Assembly: GCA_946902875.1 (NCBI GenBank)
Contig: OX336336.1
Coordinates: 6,418,545 to 6,482,544, forward strand
Direction: 5' to 3'
Source of the DNA: Nematopogon swammerdamellus
Lineage: Eukaryota; Arthropoda; Insecta; Lepidoptera; Adelidae
DNA: 64,000 bases
Shown here piece by piece: positions 23,286 to 34,460 of this stretch; the first letter of the stretch is position 1; the number at the start of each line of letters is the position of its first letter. The position numbers and the translations under genes are program-made. Below the pieces are notes generated by a model. That model was not told the origin of the DNA. It ran no database searches and was given only the letters and a program-made list of their open reading frames with translations.

Positions 23286-23430
23286 TAAATTTATGAGGTT
23301 CGGGTTGCTTATTAACCGGAAGGTCGCGCGTTCAGTGCCCATTGGCGTGAACCACTTTATTTTCTTTCCGAGTTTGATAAGTGAATTTCTTGAACATGAG
23401 TTGCTCCATGGTTCGCATTCCATGTAAATT
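23286..23430 (+). mobile_element. SINE-like fragment, variant body
   Basis: 'CCATTGGCGTGAACCACTTT' and 'GAGTTGCTCCATGGTTCGCA', 'TTCCATGTAAATTTATAG' match the variant SINE at 15868-16015. Confidence 0.5.
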
Positions 23431-23738
23431 TATAGTAGGTATCTTAATATTTTATATATTTTTTTTATTTTTTTTTATTATACTACGAGTACATTGTATT
23501 ATGTTTAATGTACGAACATATTAAGTTGATACAAATTACGTAGGTATTAAAGTTTGAAAAAGGCTCTTTACACACACTTACTCGTATATAATAAGTATAA
23601 GTCTTTGTAGTCACTAAAATACTTGTATCAATATGTAACTAAGCTGTATAATCTATATAATTTTTTTTCAAAAATGTAACGATATTTCGTTGCATAATGC
23701 ACCTATCAATGAATTTAGTTCGATAACGATACCTAAAC

Positions 23739-24175
23739 AGGGGGTTTCAACTGGTGTACTGGTGCCGCGGCATACTGGTGTGCCGCGAGTGACATCCAGG
23801 TGTGCCGCGAATTCTAAGTAACTCATTCAAACTGTATATGAAAACCGCGGAAGAAAAGAGCAAGCATAATTTTTCGTCTATCTATTATAGATAGATTATC
23901 CACAATGACATTTTCTGACCGATTTGTTTGAACACCTCAAGAAATTAAATGAGAGTTCGCAGGGAAGGGAGTTCGAAGGGCATTTTGACATCCTCAGTTA
24001 AAATGAGAGTTTTCACTGATAAATACTTTTAATACGTAAGTAAGTACGCTACATTACGTAAGTACAAAGTCGCCAATTTCTTTGTCTTTAGTTTCTAAAT
24101 TTTATATACTTTCTTTATGAATATAAATGTGGTGTGCCGTGAAATTTTCGTAAATGAAAAAGTGTGCCAGTTAAT
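23739..24175. mobile_element. hAT-like element, one end preserved
   Basis: Begins CAGGGGGTTTCAACTGGTGT and has repeated 'GGTGTGCCGCG' subterminal motifs; near 24130-24170 the related 'GGTGTGCCGTGAAATTTTCG' and AAAGTGTGCCAG follow. This is the layout of hAT elements of the CAGGGGTTCTCAA type. The far end is cut by a family B repeat, so no target duplication can be shown. Confidence 0.5.
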
Positions 24176-24177
24176 AA

Positions 24178-24742
24178 AAAAGTGCGAGTTGGACTCGAGC
24201 ACCGAGGGTTCCGTACCATCACACAATATATTTGTATTATGTATGTATACAAAAATTATTGTGTTTTGGAAAATCACGAAACGACTTTCTAAATAAAAAC
24301 TACATATATACAGCAAAGGTTTGACTGTTAGACACTCTTGTAGTTGAAATATACAAAAAAAATTGTTTTTATATGACATAACTCCAAATTTACTATTTTA
24401 GGATTTATCCTTTACTTGTGCTGTGAGAACTTGCTTTTTGCCAAATTTCATTATGCTAGCTAGCTTAGTCAACGGGAAGTACTCTATATGTTTTGATTTG
24501 ATTTGCCAGTAGCAAAATATGGTGACTTCAATGGCCGTATCTGGGGATTGCGTTGACTAAACTAGCTTAAATTTTTTACACCTCCGAGGAAACGTAGACC
24601 TTAGTATTTGATGTTATTTTCACCTTCATACCTCTCTACCCGTTCCTGAGAAAAAAGGTCTTGACAGACAGACAGGCAGACGGACGGAAGTGATCATATA
24701 AGGGTTCCGTTTTTTTCCTCGTTTGAGGTACGGAACCCTAAA
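24178..24742 (+). repeat. family B repeat, long form
   Basis: Starts AAAAAGTGCGAGTTGGACTCG, AGCACCGAGGGTTCCGTACC, contains GACAGACAGACAGGCAGACGG near 24662 and ends 'GAGGTACGGAACCCTAAAAA'. This copy joins the B-type start to the long-form end also found at 17279 and 51988, showing that both belong to one family. Confidence 0.7.
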
Positions 24743-24929
24743 AATGAGAAAATTGGTCAGGTATCTGTCTGTCCGACCGTTCGTCCATGTTTCAGCCAAT
24801 AATGATACCTATATGATGTGATTGGGGTTACTTTCTTTGAGAGAGTAGGTATACATATTTCATTTACGTGAACTCAGCTCGTCCTTCCACCTTGCTCTTC
24901 ATGACTACATATTTGTGCTTCAATCAGAT

Positions 24930-24976
24930 TTACTATTAAACCAATTTCACGCGAGCGGAGCCGCGTGCACAGCTAG
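24930..24976 (+). mobile_element. Helitron 3' terminus
   Basis: 'TTTCACGCGAGCGGAGCCGC' then GTGCACAG and CTAG (24973-24976) before a host T. The rest of the element is not clear. Confidence 0.6.
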
Positions 24977-25050
24977 TAATAAAATAAAACGCTACGTGTC
25001 GTCTGTGTGTATGTTGACAGGAAGAAATATCCGTAAGGGATAAGTCTAAA

Positions 25051-25200
25051 TTTTTTTTATGCATACTGACACGGTTGGCTACATCACCTACAACATCCGT
25101 GACGTCAGCCCATAACACCGGGTGAACTTGATGCCACGTCAGTGCTTCCCTTCGGTCGTGACGGCTACACTGAACTGGACGAAAAACACAAACTATATTT
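25051..25200 (-). mobile_element. 5S/tRNA-type SINE, 3' fragment
   Basis: Minus-strand tail of the SINE at 47255: T-run, 'GACACGGTTGGCTACATCAC', 'AACATCCGTGACGTCAGCCC', ATAACACCGGGTGAACT, 'GTGCTTCCCTTCGGTCGTG'. The 5S-bearing head is absent. Confidence 0.75.
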
Positions 25201-25567
25201 ACGCCACATATAAATTATACAATACGAGTATGGTGCTTGTTTGTTTCTGTAAAATGTTTTTTGGAGCAATAGAGTATTTCTAACTATCTATCTAACTCGA
25301 GAACAACTGAACGGATTTAGATTGGTTATTTCATATGTACATTCAACTTGGTAATTCCTAACTGATAAAGGTTATTTCTTATAGTGCTAAATGAATTTCA
25401 CAATAATGTAAGAAAAGATTCCCAAAAGTCTGCCGTGATCTGCCTGCACCGGTTCAATTCGCCCGGCATAAAGTGTCAGCACATAAATGATTACATACGT
25501 ATACATAACCTACATATGTATACAGAACAAAACAGAACAGAACAAATTAAAATGTTTTTATGGAATC

Positions 25568-25800
25568 TAACAAGGTTGGCTACATTACATCACCTACTAC
25601 ACTCTTGATGTAGTAGCCCATAGTACCTTCGTGAACTAGGTGTCATGTCAGTGCTTCCCTTTGGTTATGAAATATTTAATAAAATATATACAAAATACGA
25701 AATATTTTCATAGCCGCTTCGCAATCGACGTAGCGGTGCTACCAATTACCAACCCTACCACCTACTAAGATAAGGTAAGCGACAGTTTTCCACTCCACTT
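25568..25800 (-). mobile_element. 5S/tRNA-type SINE, decayed 3' fragment
   Basis: 'GGTTGGCTACATTACATCAC', 'GTGCTTCCCTTTGGTTATG' and further on 'CAACCCTACCACCTACTAAG' are from the same SINE tail, with an AT-rich insertion near 25670-25710. Confidence 0.6.
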
Positions 25801-26689
25801 AATAAACCGTCTAAGTTACAACCGCGCCCGGGTGTGCTTCACTTTCCGAATGGACGTCTATCCGTAGCACCACCAATTATTGAGTGTAGCCACAGGTCAG
25901 ATGTATTATGGTCCAACTAAAAAAAAATTTATATCTACTACTTCCAGTCACTATGAAAATGCACCTACGTATATAAACACAAACAGATAATATGTGAATA
26001 GAAATACCATATTGCTTCAAAAACATTTCAGAATCGACCACGATTTACTAATTTAGACTTATAATATAATAATTTTTTTAAAAGAAAATATCGAGGAAAA
26101 TATGCATATTTACATGAGAGGTCACTTTCACATTATATAAAAAATATTCAGGGGGCACATTTTAGCCACATAGCAAGAAACCGTGTCACCCGGTCTAGGG
26201 GTGACGCGGGCTACCGGCTGAGGGATGACGGTCGCCGATCGCTGTTCTGTGATGTTAGCTTAATTGTTTTGCTATAAATTGACTCCTAAACTATGTATAA
26301 AGCGGTAGCTGGTCGGCGCGGTTTCGCAAGTCCCAATACGGCCGACGTGCATAAATGAGTTTTTAATGAAAACTTTACCTAACCTACACCTGCTGCCACC
26401 ATACGTAAATCGGACCGAATTGTTAGAATGAAGTTTTTGAAATAAAGAAATAACGAGTAAAAAAAGTATTTTTGGATAGGGGCTAGGGGTTGACGCTTTT
26501 GAGCAATGGTTGCATTGTACGTTCTAAAAACAATACCGGCCCATCTGGACTGGACCCGGCCTTAACATGTGTGGCTGTGCTGTTCGACTATACCACGGAA
26601 AAAAATAGTAGAGGAGTTAGTCTAAGTAGACAGGGTACGTGTTTTTCACTAACTGGGTGATTTCACCATCGTACCGTGTGGGGCCGGTA
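25801..26689. other. non-coding, worn repeats
   Basis: No gene. About 26300-26420 resembles a decayed tRNA-SINE head ('GCGGTAGCTGGTCGGCG', 'CCAATACGGCCGACGTGCA', 'CACCTGCTGCC'). The stretch 26170-26250 ('GATGACGGTCGCCGATCGCTG') recurs in inverted form near 20210 and 51890. Confidence 0.4.
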
Positions 26690-27005
26690 CTTTAAAAGAA
26701 TAGCCCCACTGCATCTCTCCCCGTGCATGTCGTAAAAGGCGACTAAGGGATAAGGACAAGATGCCGTGCTAAAGCGCGACAGGCTTGCCACCTCTCACCT
26801 TGGCACGGTACTTCCACCGAGTCATGCAGCAGGTGGGTCTTCGTGCCTTACTTGCTGCTTGATCGATTGAATCTTGTTCGAACATTTTGCGAAACGTGGT
26901 GGTCGGTGTTGTGCTGTAATTAACCAGAGTTCTTGCAGCACAACACCGATTACTCTGCTTACCCCGATTGTCGGGATTCAGCGTGTGTGATATGTATGTA
27001 TGTAC
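26690..27005 (-). repeat. dispersed repeat family A, copy 5 (best preserved)
   Basis: Runs from AGAATAGCCCCACTGCATCT through GTCGTAAAAGGCGACTAAGG, 'CACCTTGGCACGGTACTTCC', 'GAGTCATGCAGCAGGTGGG', GGTCGGTGTTGTGCTG, GCAGCACAACACCGATTACT and CCCGATTGTCGGGATTCAGC. CGGTGTTGTGCTG and CAGCACAACACCG form an internal hairpin. Confidence 0.8.
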
Positions 27006-29445
27006 GTTTTAAAGTTTACATTGGACGCAGTAGATATTACAAAAGACCATATATTTTTATAGCATCACACTAAACGTGCTCTCTAGAGAACCAGATAGTT
27101 TTGGTGTGATTAGTGGAGAAAAGTTGTGCCTCCCGCTACTCCCCGCACTGACTGTTTTACTAGAAATTAGATGGGATGCTGCAACTTCTCTCTACTAACT
27201 TCCTCCGTTAGCCTACTACGAATGTTGAAGTCGACGTCGCCGTCGTCATCGGCGCCGCCGCTCCGCCACCGCGCCGCCGCCGCGCCGCCGCCCGCCGTCG
27301 TCGTAGCGAATTACTTTTTTGCGATGCGAATTGTTTAACAACAATTTAGAGAAAATAAATTGTTATTGAACTGATATCTTATCAAAATTAAAGATTTCAC
27401 TATTAAACCAGATGCAGATAATTTAAATAGGCAGAGCGGTAAGTATTCATGTTTATGCTGTAAATAATGATTCTCTTGTGAGCGGTAGTATGGGTAATTT
27501 TATTTGTAAGTTACAATAATTTCCAGTGAAAAAAAATTCCAGTGAAGTTTCTTGTCAGTTCTTCTTCGCTGTGATAATCGAATTGGCGGAATGTTACAAT
27601 GTACATTATGTATGACACATCTGAGCGCAGCGTACGTAATCAAGAGATGGTAAATAAACAATAAATAATAACACTTATATAAGGTACTAATAAAACATTG
27701 TGACTTGCGATGTTGGTTTGAACGGAGAAGTTGACAGGACACACGACTTTGCTACCACATTTTAAGAGCAGTCAATTCTATAAAATAATTCTTTGAATAG
27801 TACATACACAAAATGTTGGATTTGCTAACTAAAAAAATATGTTGACTATAAATATCTAAGTATTAAACCAAAGCTCTCCATACTACTAATAGATACTAAA
27901 AATACTAAAGATACAAAAGCCTAAGCGCGCCGCGAGTGTAGGACTACAATAAATCGTCGTGTCGTTAATACCAATAAAATAATACAATAATCGAATACTC
28001 GTAAAAACTTCACCAGTTACTTAATATTAAATAAATTTGTTTCAAAATTCTACCACTTTATTCACGGTACTTTTCCTATGTGGCTCGATGTTTCAGGCCA
28101 AACGGATGGTCCTTTCTCACGAGAATATACTTAAAACCCATACCAAATTAATATTTTAGTACCTATCTAAGTACTAAGTACTTGGAAATGTAGTCAATCC
28201 CTGTGATCATATTATTATCTCCCAAGAAGAACCATATTGTTAATAACCATATCATACCTACCTACTAGAATCTACAATGACAACAAATGACGCGTACTTA
28301 GACCATAAATATATATTTACAGGTATAATATTATAATGTTCTAACACAAAACTGCGGTGAACATTGCATCCTCCCTCGCATCCTCAAGTAACTCGTAAGA
28401 CGAATATCAACAGCAAACGTTATCTAAATGTGTACATCACATAATAGGGTACATCCGAATTTTTTTCTAAAACCCTCACACACAATCCAGGTACCTACTT
28501 CGGCCCTTCTCCGAGAAATAACCAACAATTTACACAATTGTTTGATTTATGAACTTTTCGCGTCGAGTTGGCTCGCTTCGGGTCGGCGGTGGCGGCTTGG
28601 ACCCTGCGACAAATAGTACCCGGGGTCGAATATGTTCGAAGTGAATCGTCAAGGCGGGGATCTGGCTCCGCGGTGACTCGCCGAAGGCGGCTTGTCTGGC
28701 GACGTATCGGCGGTGCGGAATAGTCCTAGACCGATAAAATTTACATGAGGTGCAACGACAAAATTATCCTTTACAGATATTTCTTCCAGTCAACCTATGT
28801 GTGTTTGTTAGTCTATTAATATAGTGAAATCTAACTTTGACTTTATCTTTGAATAAAATGGCAAGTCTGATATAAACGCACATTAAATAAAAAATATAAT
28901 CGAAATTAAATTAAATTAAAATACATCCATCAAATTGTGGATGGAAAAGACCATAGTACCTACGTAATCTAGCTTTGTGGTGGCGGCGTTGCCATTTTCA
29001 TTTCTTTTTCTATGGTGAAAATAAAATTAAAATATTGAAAAAAAATATATGTAAAATTATACAAGTGCAAGCAAGCTAGTAACTATAACAATGATCTACA
29101 GATGTATGTCCACTTTCTGTACAGAGTGAGCATTCTGACAGCTGACTGTTCTAGACGAAGTCGTGCGCGCGTTCCAATAATCGTTAGATCGGGATCAACA
29201 GCTTTGACATTGTTGAACCCGATTTTAAACATATCTGACCATTCGGTAACGGAACTCAGTGTTATTCCAGCTAACATATCTCCACTAAAATATCTTCAGC
29301 AAATTAAGACTGGTAGAGTGATTTCTGAAATTGGCCTAATCTTGTAGAACCTTGTAAAAAGTAGTATAAGATAGTCTGAATCTACAAAACCAAATTATCC
29401 CGGGTTGAATGCTGAAATATATATTGTTAAAATCAGATTGTCCCG
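27006..29445. other. non-coding, with a GCC/GTC-rich stretch
   Basis: A short GC-rich simple sequence at 27235-27310 consists of CGCCGCCGC and GTCGTCGTC units. The stretch 28555-28735 is moderately GC-rich. No exon boundaries could be supported in either. Elsewhere AT-rich. Confidence 0.4.
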
Positions 29446-29527
29446 GTTGGCTATATCATCTAATAACACCCGCGATGTCAGCCCATAATACCTTGGCGAA
29501 CTAGGTGCCACGTCAGTGCTGCCCAGA
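29446..29527 (-). mobile_element. 5S/tRNA-type SINE, short 3' fragment
   Basis: 'CCGGTTGGCTATATCATC', 'CGATGTCAGCCCATAATACC' and 'GGTGCCACGTCAGTGCTGCC' match the SINE tail on the minus strand. Confidence 0.65.
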
Positions 29528-30053
29528 TGTCGAAGTTGATCCAAAATTGTATCGCCTATGCCTACAACTACATCGTATGGACTTAATAAAATTTAGTTAT
29601 TATTAAAGATTTGAAATTAATTTTCAACTTAACTGTAATGTTTTATTTTATTGAAATGTAGCTTTAATGTAAATTTAATAATAAATAAATAAATACAACT
29701 TTAGAAATTGTAGTTTCACATGCCGTGCAATAGGAAAAGTAGTGTAGGCGATTGAGAGTCAATACCTGTCACGTACTTACAATCGTCACAGCATTTATAG
29801 CCAGCTGAAATGATAAATATTATCATGCCGATTGATTTAGAATGTGGTATACGGAACTAGCGGTCTGTCAGACCTAGTAACCTGCGGACAGATACACCGG
29901 CAGGTAGGAATCGAGGCTAGATCGGAAACGAGATGGACTTGTGATAGCTGAGGTCGAGATTTACTGTGGAATTATAACTCAGTCGAATTCGATCTGCAAC
30001 GGACGTTTAAACGAAGTTATCAGACTGAGCTATCAAAATCAACATACTCTACG
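29528..30053. other. non-coding, no gene seen
   Basis: Nothing recognised. Confidence 0.35.
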
Positions 30054-30420
30054 GCGGCGGGTGGTCGGAGCGGCTGGGACTCTTGATCTCAGGGTCCGAG
30101 GTTCGAATCCGGCCGACATGCACCAATGAGTTTGATCGGACGGGAAAATTTACGTGTATACCTACACCTGCTGCTTCACATTTTGGAACCGGTGTAAATA
30201 GTAGGTCCCTTCCCTTGCCCCTTACTAGTTGGTAGACTCAAATTGTAGCCGACTGGGTTGGTACTAACGTACTGGACGTAAAATGGCCGCATAGCAGCCT
30301 CGGCTGTGTTCTCCTCTAGTCCAGTATAGCCAGCAATACAAATGGAAGTCCACGGTATAACTTCTCCGACGTTATATTGCCTGGTCGTGGCATGTGCTTT
30401 GGCCCCTCTGACTCAGTCAC
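30054..30420 (+). mobile_element. tRNA-derived SINE, nearly full length
   Basis: Head 'GCGGCGGGTGGTCGGAGCGG', B box GGTTCGAATCC at about 30101, then the family body with 'GTAGGTCCCTTCCCTTGCCC' and 'CTCCTCTAGTCCAGTATAGC'. It ends at 'TGACTCAGTCAC' with no A-tail, so the last 30 bases are lost. The A box is mutated compared with 13135. Confidence 0.85.
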
Positions 30421-30540
30421 ATGAAATGTATCACTCTCCAGAAAAAAACCTTGCCAAGCTCTGTCTGCTGGCATGGAACTTCAATGAGCTTTATTTACTA
30501 CTATGAATGCTGGCATGCTAGTGCTATACCACAGAACTTC

Positions 30541-30697
30541 TCTGCATATGATAAAATTCAACGTCTGCCGTCTTCATACATCAATGTTTGTTTGCTATAA
30601 CTCGAGAACGGGTCAACCGATTTAGATGCGGTTTTAACCTATGAAATCTGGCATGGATGGCTAACCTTAACGCGAACGGAGCCGCGGGCATAGCTAA
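30541..30697 (+). mobile_element. short non-autonomous Helitron
   Basis: 5' TCTCTGCATATGATAAAATT, 'CAACGTCTGCCGTC', 'CTATAACTCGAGAACGGGTC', 3' 'TAACGCGAACGGAGCCGCGG' then CATAG and CTAA before a host T. A TC start, hairpin and CTRR end are the Helitron hallmarks. It shares its 5' part with 36577-36821. Confidence 0.7.
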
Positions 30698-31435
30698 TGT
30701 CATATAATTAGATATCTGTTGAACCTGCGGGGTCATTCTCTATTAGCAATTTATCGCTACTAGCAATTTCTCATGATCCGTCTAACTCGCTCCAACGGGC
30801 TTCTCAATGCGTCTGGTGAGACAGAGCTGCTATTCCTGCGATAATCGCTAATAGAGAATAGGCAGGCTGGACTGTCAATAGATTGAGATAAATTTGATTT
30901 AATTAGTCTAGGTCAAATTTATTGATCGTCTAAATTTAACATGACTTCTTCATCTAATTTGTCCACGTCCAGTTTATCGTACGTTGAATTTAACGTACGT
31001 CAGAATTTAGTTAATCGATATAGCTATGTATGTCACCGCGCATCAATCCAATCCGCAAGACGATGGCATTTGAATGACACACACTTTTCTTAATAACATT
31101 GTTTCGTGAGAAGTGACCGACGCGGCTGCGGCGAGGAATTAGCCGAGTTCCCAATAGCGTACATAACAGTAAAAGTGTTTCACATGCTGCCCGTGGTGGT
31201 GGCCGGACTACGTGCGCACCGAATCAGTCATGCAGTCACCTGCAGGCAGCCACATTTATCACAGTGCGAAGAGAGGACGGAACATTTTCTAGTGTTCATG
31301 CCATACTTGTAATGTAAATATCACGCTTGTTTGCGATGCAGATGGGTCCGCCATATTGGACATTTGATTGCAGAAACATTATGCACAATAACGCTTTCCT
31401 CGCGCTGTTTTCCTTCAGCAGAGCGAAGAAAGCGG
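30698..31435. other. non-coding, no gene seen
   Basis: No gene recognised. Confidence 0.35.
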
Positions 31436-31640
31436 ACAAATACTCTGGGTACATACACCACACGCCGTATTCCGACAATCGGGGTAAGCAGAGTAATCGG
31501 TGTTGTGCTACAAGTATTCTGTTAAATTACAGCACAGCACCGACCACCACGTTTAGCAAAGTATTCGGACAAAATAACTCAGATCAGGTAGCAAGTAAGG
31601 CCTGCTGCAATACTCGGTGGAAACACCGTGCCAAGGTCTT
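31436..31640 (+). repeat. dispersed repeat family A, copy 6
   Basis: TCCGACAATCGGGGTAAGCA, AGCACAGCACCGACCACCAC, 'AAAGTATTCGGACAAAATAA', then 'ACTCGGTGGAAACACCGTGC'. The 154-codon frame that crosses it (31327-31791) is a by-product of the repeat. Confidence 0.7.
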
Positions 31641-32465
31641 TCTGAAATACAGCTATTTACATACATACACTCGCATGAAAAAGCAATTACCGCTCGCTTT
31701 CTACTACAATTGTGAATTTAACAAAACGACTCGTAGGTGGGACCTGGCTCCAACGAAATCGTGTATACGCTGTGGGCCTGCCGACATGTAGAACTAACTG
31801 CTAGTCGAGCTCGTAAATTTGATAGTGAGATAGAGAGATCGACGATCACATCCGGTTGAAATCGAGCTAAAATTGATTTCAACTGTTTTTGCACTGATAT
31901 CATTTCCGTTCTTTATATTTGCCTAATTGATTTTGGCAAATTAAAACTAGGCGCTTTCAATTAGAATTCAATTAAGTAGCTGTTTTATTAGCATAATGCT
32001 ATCGTTTGATCAGATAAGGCTTATTATGTTTGTGTGCTGGAGTGGCGGTATACATTTGACTACGGCGCCGCGGCAGCGGACTTTAATCGCACTGTCTCAT
32101 CTACTACGTTCAGCCATTTCTTTGTTGTGACGGTAAAAGGTAATAAAAAAGCTGTGAAGGTAAAAACTACCTTGAAATTGAACGTAGAAAACATGTTTGT
32201 TTATAAACCGATAAAATATGTTTGTAACCAAGCAGTTTGAACGTCGGCGTCATTTTCCCGAAAGTTTTAGTTAAACTGCTAACCTTTGGCAACAATAGCT
32301 ATTACGTATAGAATTTTTTATGGATGCGCGAGACGCCTTAAGCGTGAATTGTTGTGCTGAAAACGCCCAAAAGCATTCGGTTTCGAACGGAGGCTGCGAA
32401 TGTCGTGCCGGCGTGGTAGGTGCCTTTTTCATCTTGAAATATCTTAAGTCATACAGTGCAGGAAA
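31641..32465. other. non-coding, no gene seen
   Basis: No gene recognised. Confidence 0.35.
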
Positions 32466-32870
32466 CTAATCAGGACGAAGTGCCTTCCAGAGTTTCGCAG
32501 TGCGGAAGATAAAATAAATACTGGAGCACTTAGTTCGCACTTTAGGCAGCTCTACAGTAAAGGGATATATTCCCTGTCTGCTATGCGTGGACCTATGGTA
32601 AAACAGTGAGGTTAGAATAGCTTCGAGCAGCTCTTTAGAGCATTCGCCGTTGAATAGTCGATAGAACACACTTGGTGAACCAATGTCTCTACGGAGCTGC
32701 AATGGTTCAATTTGCAGGACACCTTGGAGTCGTTGACTTGGCGAACTACACGTCTTTGGGTCGAGTTCGACAAGCCAATTCGATACTGAATAGCTCCACC
32801 CCAAAGATGCGAGCAATACTCTGCGCATAACCTCACCTGCGACTTGTATAGCAGCAGGATTAGGTCAGGC
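32466..32870 (-). pseudogene. LINE reverse transcriptase C-terminal domain, frameshifted
   Basis: Minus-strand frames give CSHLWGGAIQYRIGLSNSTQ followed by RRVVRQVNDSKV in one frame, and PLQLRRDIGSPSVFYRLFNG, ECSKELLEAI, RTAKLWKALRPD in another. Together these are the thumb/C-terminal part of a jockey-like non-LTR polymerase (CSHLW..AP.., ..QRRA.RL.., L.LRRD..SL..FYR..HGECS.EL motifs, known from memory). One frameshift between the two frames and the lack of any catalytic FADD region show it is dead. Confidence 0.75.
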
Positions 32871-33004
32871 GTAAAGTATCGCCGCGCCTTATAAGAACGC
32901 CCAGTTTTTTGGACGCAAACTTAGCTTTGTCCGATGTTACGGCTGGAGAAATGAAACAGAATGAAGGTAAACATAGATAGTAACCTCACTTCAAGTAACC
33001 TCAA
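32871..33004. other. non-coding gap
   Basis: Nothing recognised between the LINE remnant and the SINE. Confidence 0.3.
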
Positions 33005-33299
33005 GTCAGCCTCCATAGCTCAGTGGTGCAGACAGTCGACTGTCGCTATTGATGGTTAAGCAACGCTGGGCCGGTCAGTACTTGGATGGGTGATCGCTCG
33101 ACCGTTGGAGGCTGACCGTGGTTCGGATTCCACGTAAAACTGTAGGTCCCTTCCCTTCTTACCTTAGTAGGTGTAGGTTACCTTACCGGGACGACCGAAG
33201 GGAAGCACTAATGGCACCTAGTTCACCCGGTGTTATGGGCTGACATCGCGGATGTTGTAGGTGATGTAGCCAACGGTGTCAGTTTCCATAAAAAAAAAA
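33005..33299 (+). mobile_element. chimeric 5S rRNA/tRNA-type SINE, internally deleted
   Basis: The head GTCAGCCTCCATAGCTCAGT has an A-box-like TAGCTCAGTGG; then comes GTTAAGCAACGCTGGGCC and CAGTACTTGGATGGGTGATC, the internal control region of 5S rRNA; then a B-box-like GGTTCGGATTCC at about 33120. The body is shorter than in the copy at 47255 because of a deletion in the middle; the A-tail is intact. Confidence 0.85.
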
Positions 33300-33424
33300 G
33301 TAGTTTGGCAACTGGCTAATAGTGCTCATACTAATGAGATGAACCCGTGCCCAAAAGTCGCCAAAAGTCAAAAGATGAAAGGCCGATGATCCTTATTTCA
33401 AACAAACAGTGCTTCATCGTGCAT

Positions 33425-34000
33425 CTATGAGAAATGTTTAGAAATGTAATTATCTGAATACCGTAACATCCGAGCAGCATACCGGTTCCACCTTATCAAA
33501 TCCGCGTACGTGTGAGACATCAATTCACTACCAAATGTATTCCGAATGTCCCGCAAAAAAAAAAATGCAATTCTCACGAGAAGACAACACCGAACTGTAC
33601 AATCCACTTCGTTTATCGAGATCGATTCCGAATCGATTGGGAATTCAATTAGCGATCGCGGAACCTTCTCACCGAGAATGTGTCCATCGAAAAAAAGTCT
33701 GAATAGTTTAATCCGGCGTGTAACAATAGTTAACTGTTCTCCGTCACTCGCTGACGTACTAACGAGTGAATTTCCATCGATACGGTTTACGGTATCGGCC
33801 GCTGTGGTAATCGTTCTAGTAGAAAAGAAACTACACAATGCGAGCGGTGCACAAACACTTCGCTGCTGGGTGCTGTCTGTCCTCCTGCTCGTACACTCAA
33901 CATTTATTTTTAATGTTTTTAAATTAATTTCTGTGCACTGAAAGTTTCGGAGACTTAGACAATGGCAGGAATGCGCCAGCCTAGCTGGCGTGATAGCCAC
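33425..34000 (-). other. unclassified open frame of 191 codons
   Basis: A minus-strand open frame starts MAITPARLAHSCHCL and ends LRYSDNYISKHFS; an overlapping + frame of 131 codons (33546-33941) mirrors part of it. No domain is recognisable in either. The T-run coding FFF and the palindromic ATCGATTCC repeats around 33620 argue against a normal gene. Possibly an unrecognised transposon piece. Confidence 0.2.
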
Positions 34001-34187
34001 GCGTGAGTGTCCGGTGGAAACGTCGCAAGACGTAGGGTCGGGACGTTGGCTCCCTAAGTTTTCTATCCCTTATTCCTTGTAGCAGCTGTTTGACGCAATC
34101 CCGCCGTCCCCCTTTCCACCTAGGCACCACGTGCACTGGGCAGGGATTCCACCTCTACACGCTGGACTTATCGCGATGCGTACCCGA

Positions 34188-34215
34188 AGAACCGTTGGGT
34201 ACGCCCAACGGTTCT
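34188..34215. repeat. 12-bp perfect hairpin
   Basis: AGAACCGTTGGG, four bases, then its exact complement CCCAACGGTTCT. Confidence 0.8.
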
Positions 34216-34224
34216 GCAGATCTT

Positions 34225-34460
34225 TTCTGTACGCTGTAGAGAGTTTACCGATTCTGAAGAGTCTACAGAACCGGTAAACTCTGGAACGCTCTCCCTGCCC
34301 ACGTATTTCCTCTCAAGTACAGTCTCGGGTCCTTCAAGCCATCTTGAAGGGCAACTGTCAGACCGGAATGACATTCGCAACCCTCGCATATGACTGAGTG
34401 TCCATGGGCGTCGTTAGACACCTTATGGGTGGCTCGGTACCACATGTCGAGCTTTCTATA
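34225..34460 (+). mobile_element. LINE 3' end remnant
   Basis: One frame reads KLWNALPAHVFPLKYSLGSF followed by KPS and stop: the C-terminus of the same LINE family as 4375 and 32466. It is followed by a 3'UTR with 'GTGTCCATGGGCGTCGTTAG' and a terminal A-rich tail near 34460. Confidence 0.7.

Noticed and set aside
31327..31791. 154-codon open frame
   Set aside because: It crosses a family A repeat in the middle and has no domain.
34188..34215. intrinsic transcription terminator
   Set aside because: The hairpin looks like one, but this is eukaryotic DNA and no T-run follows.
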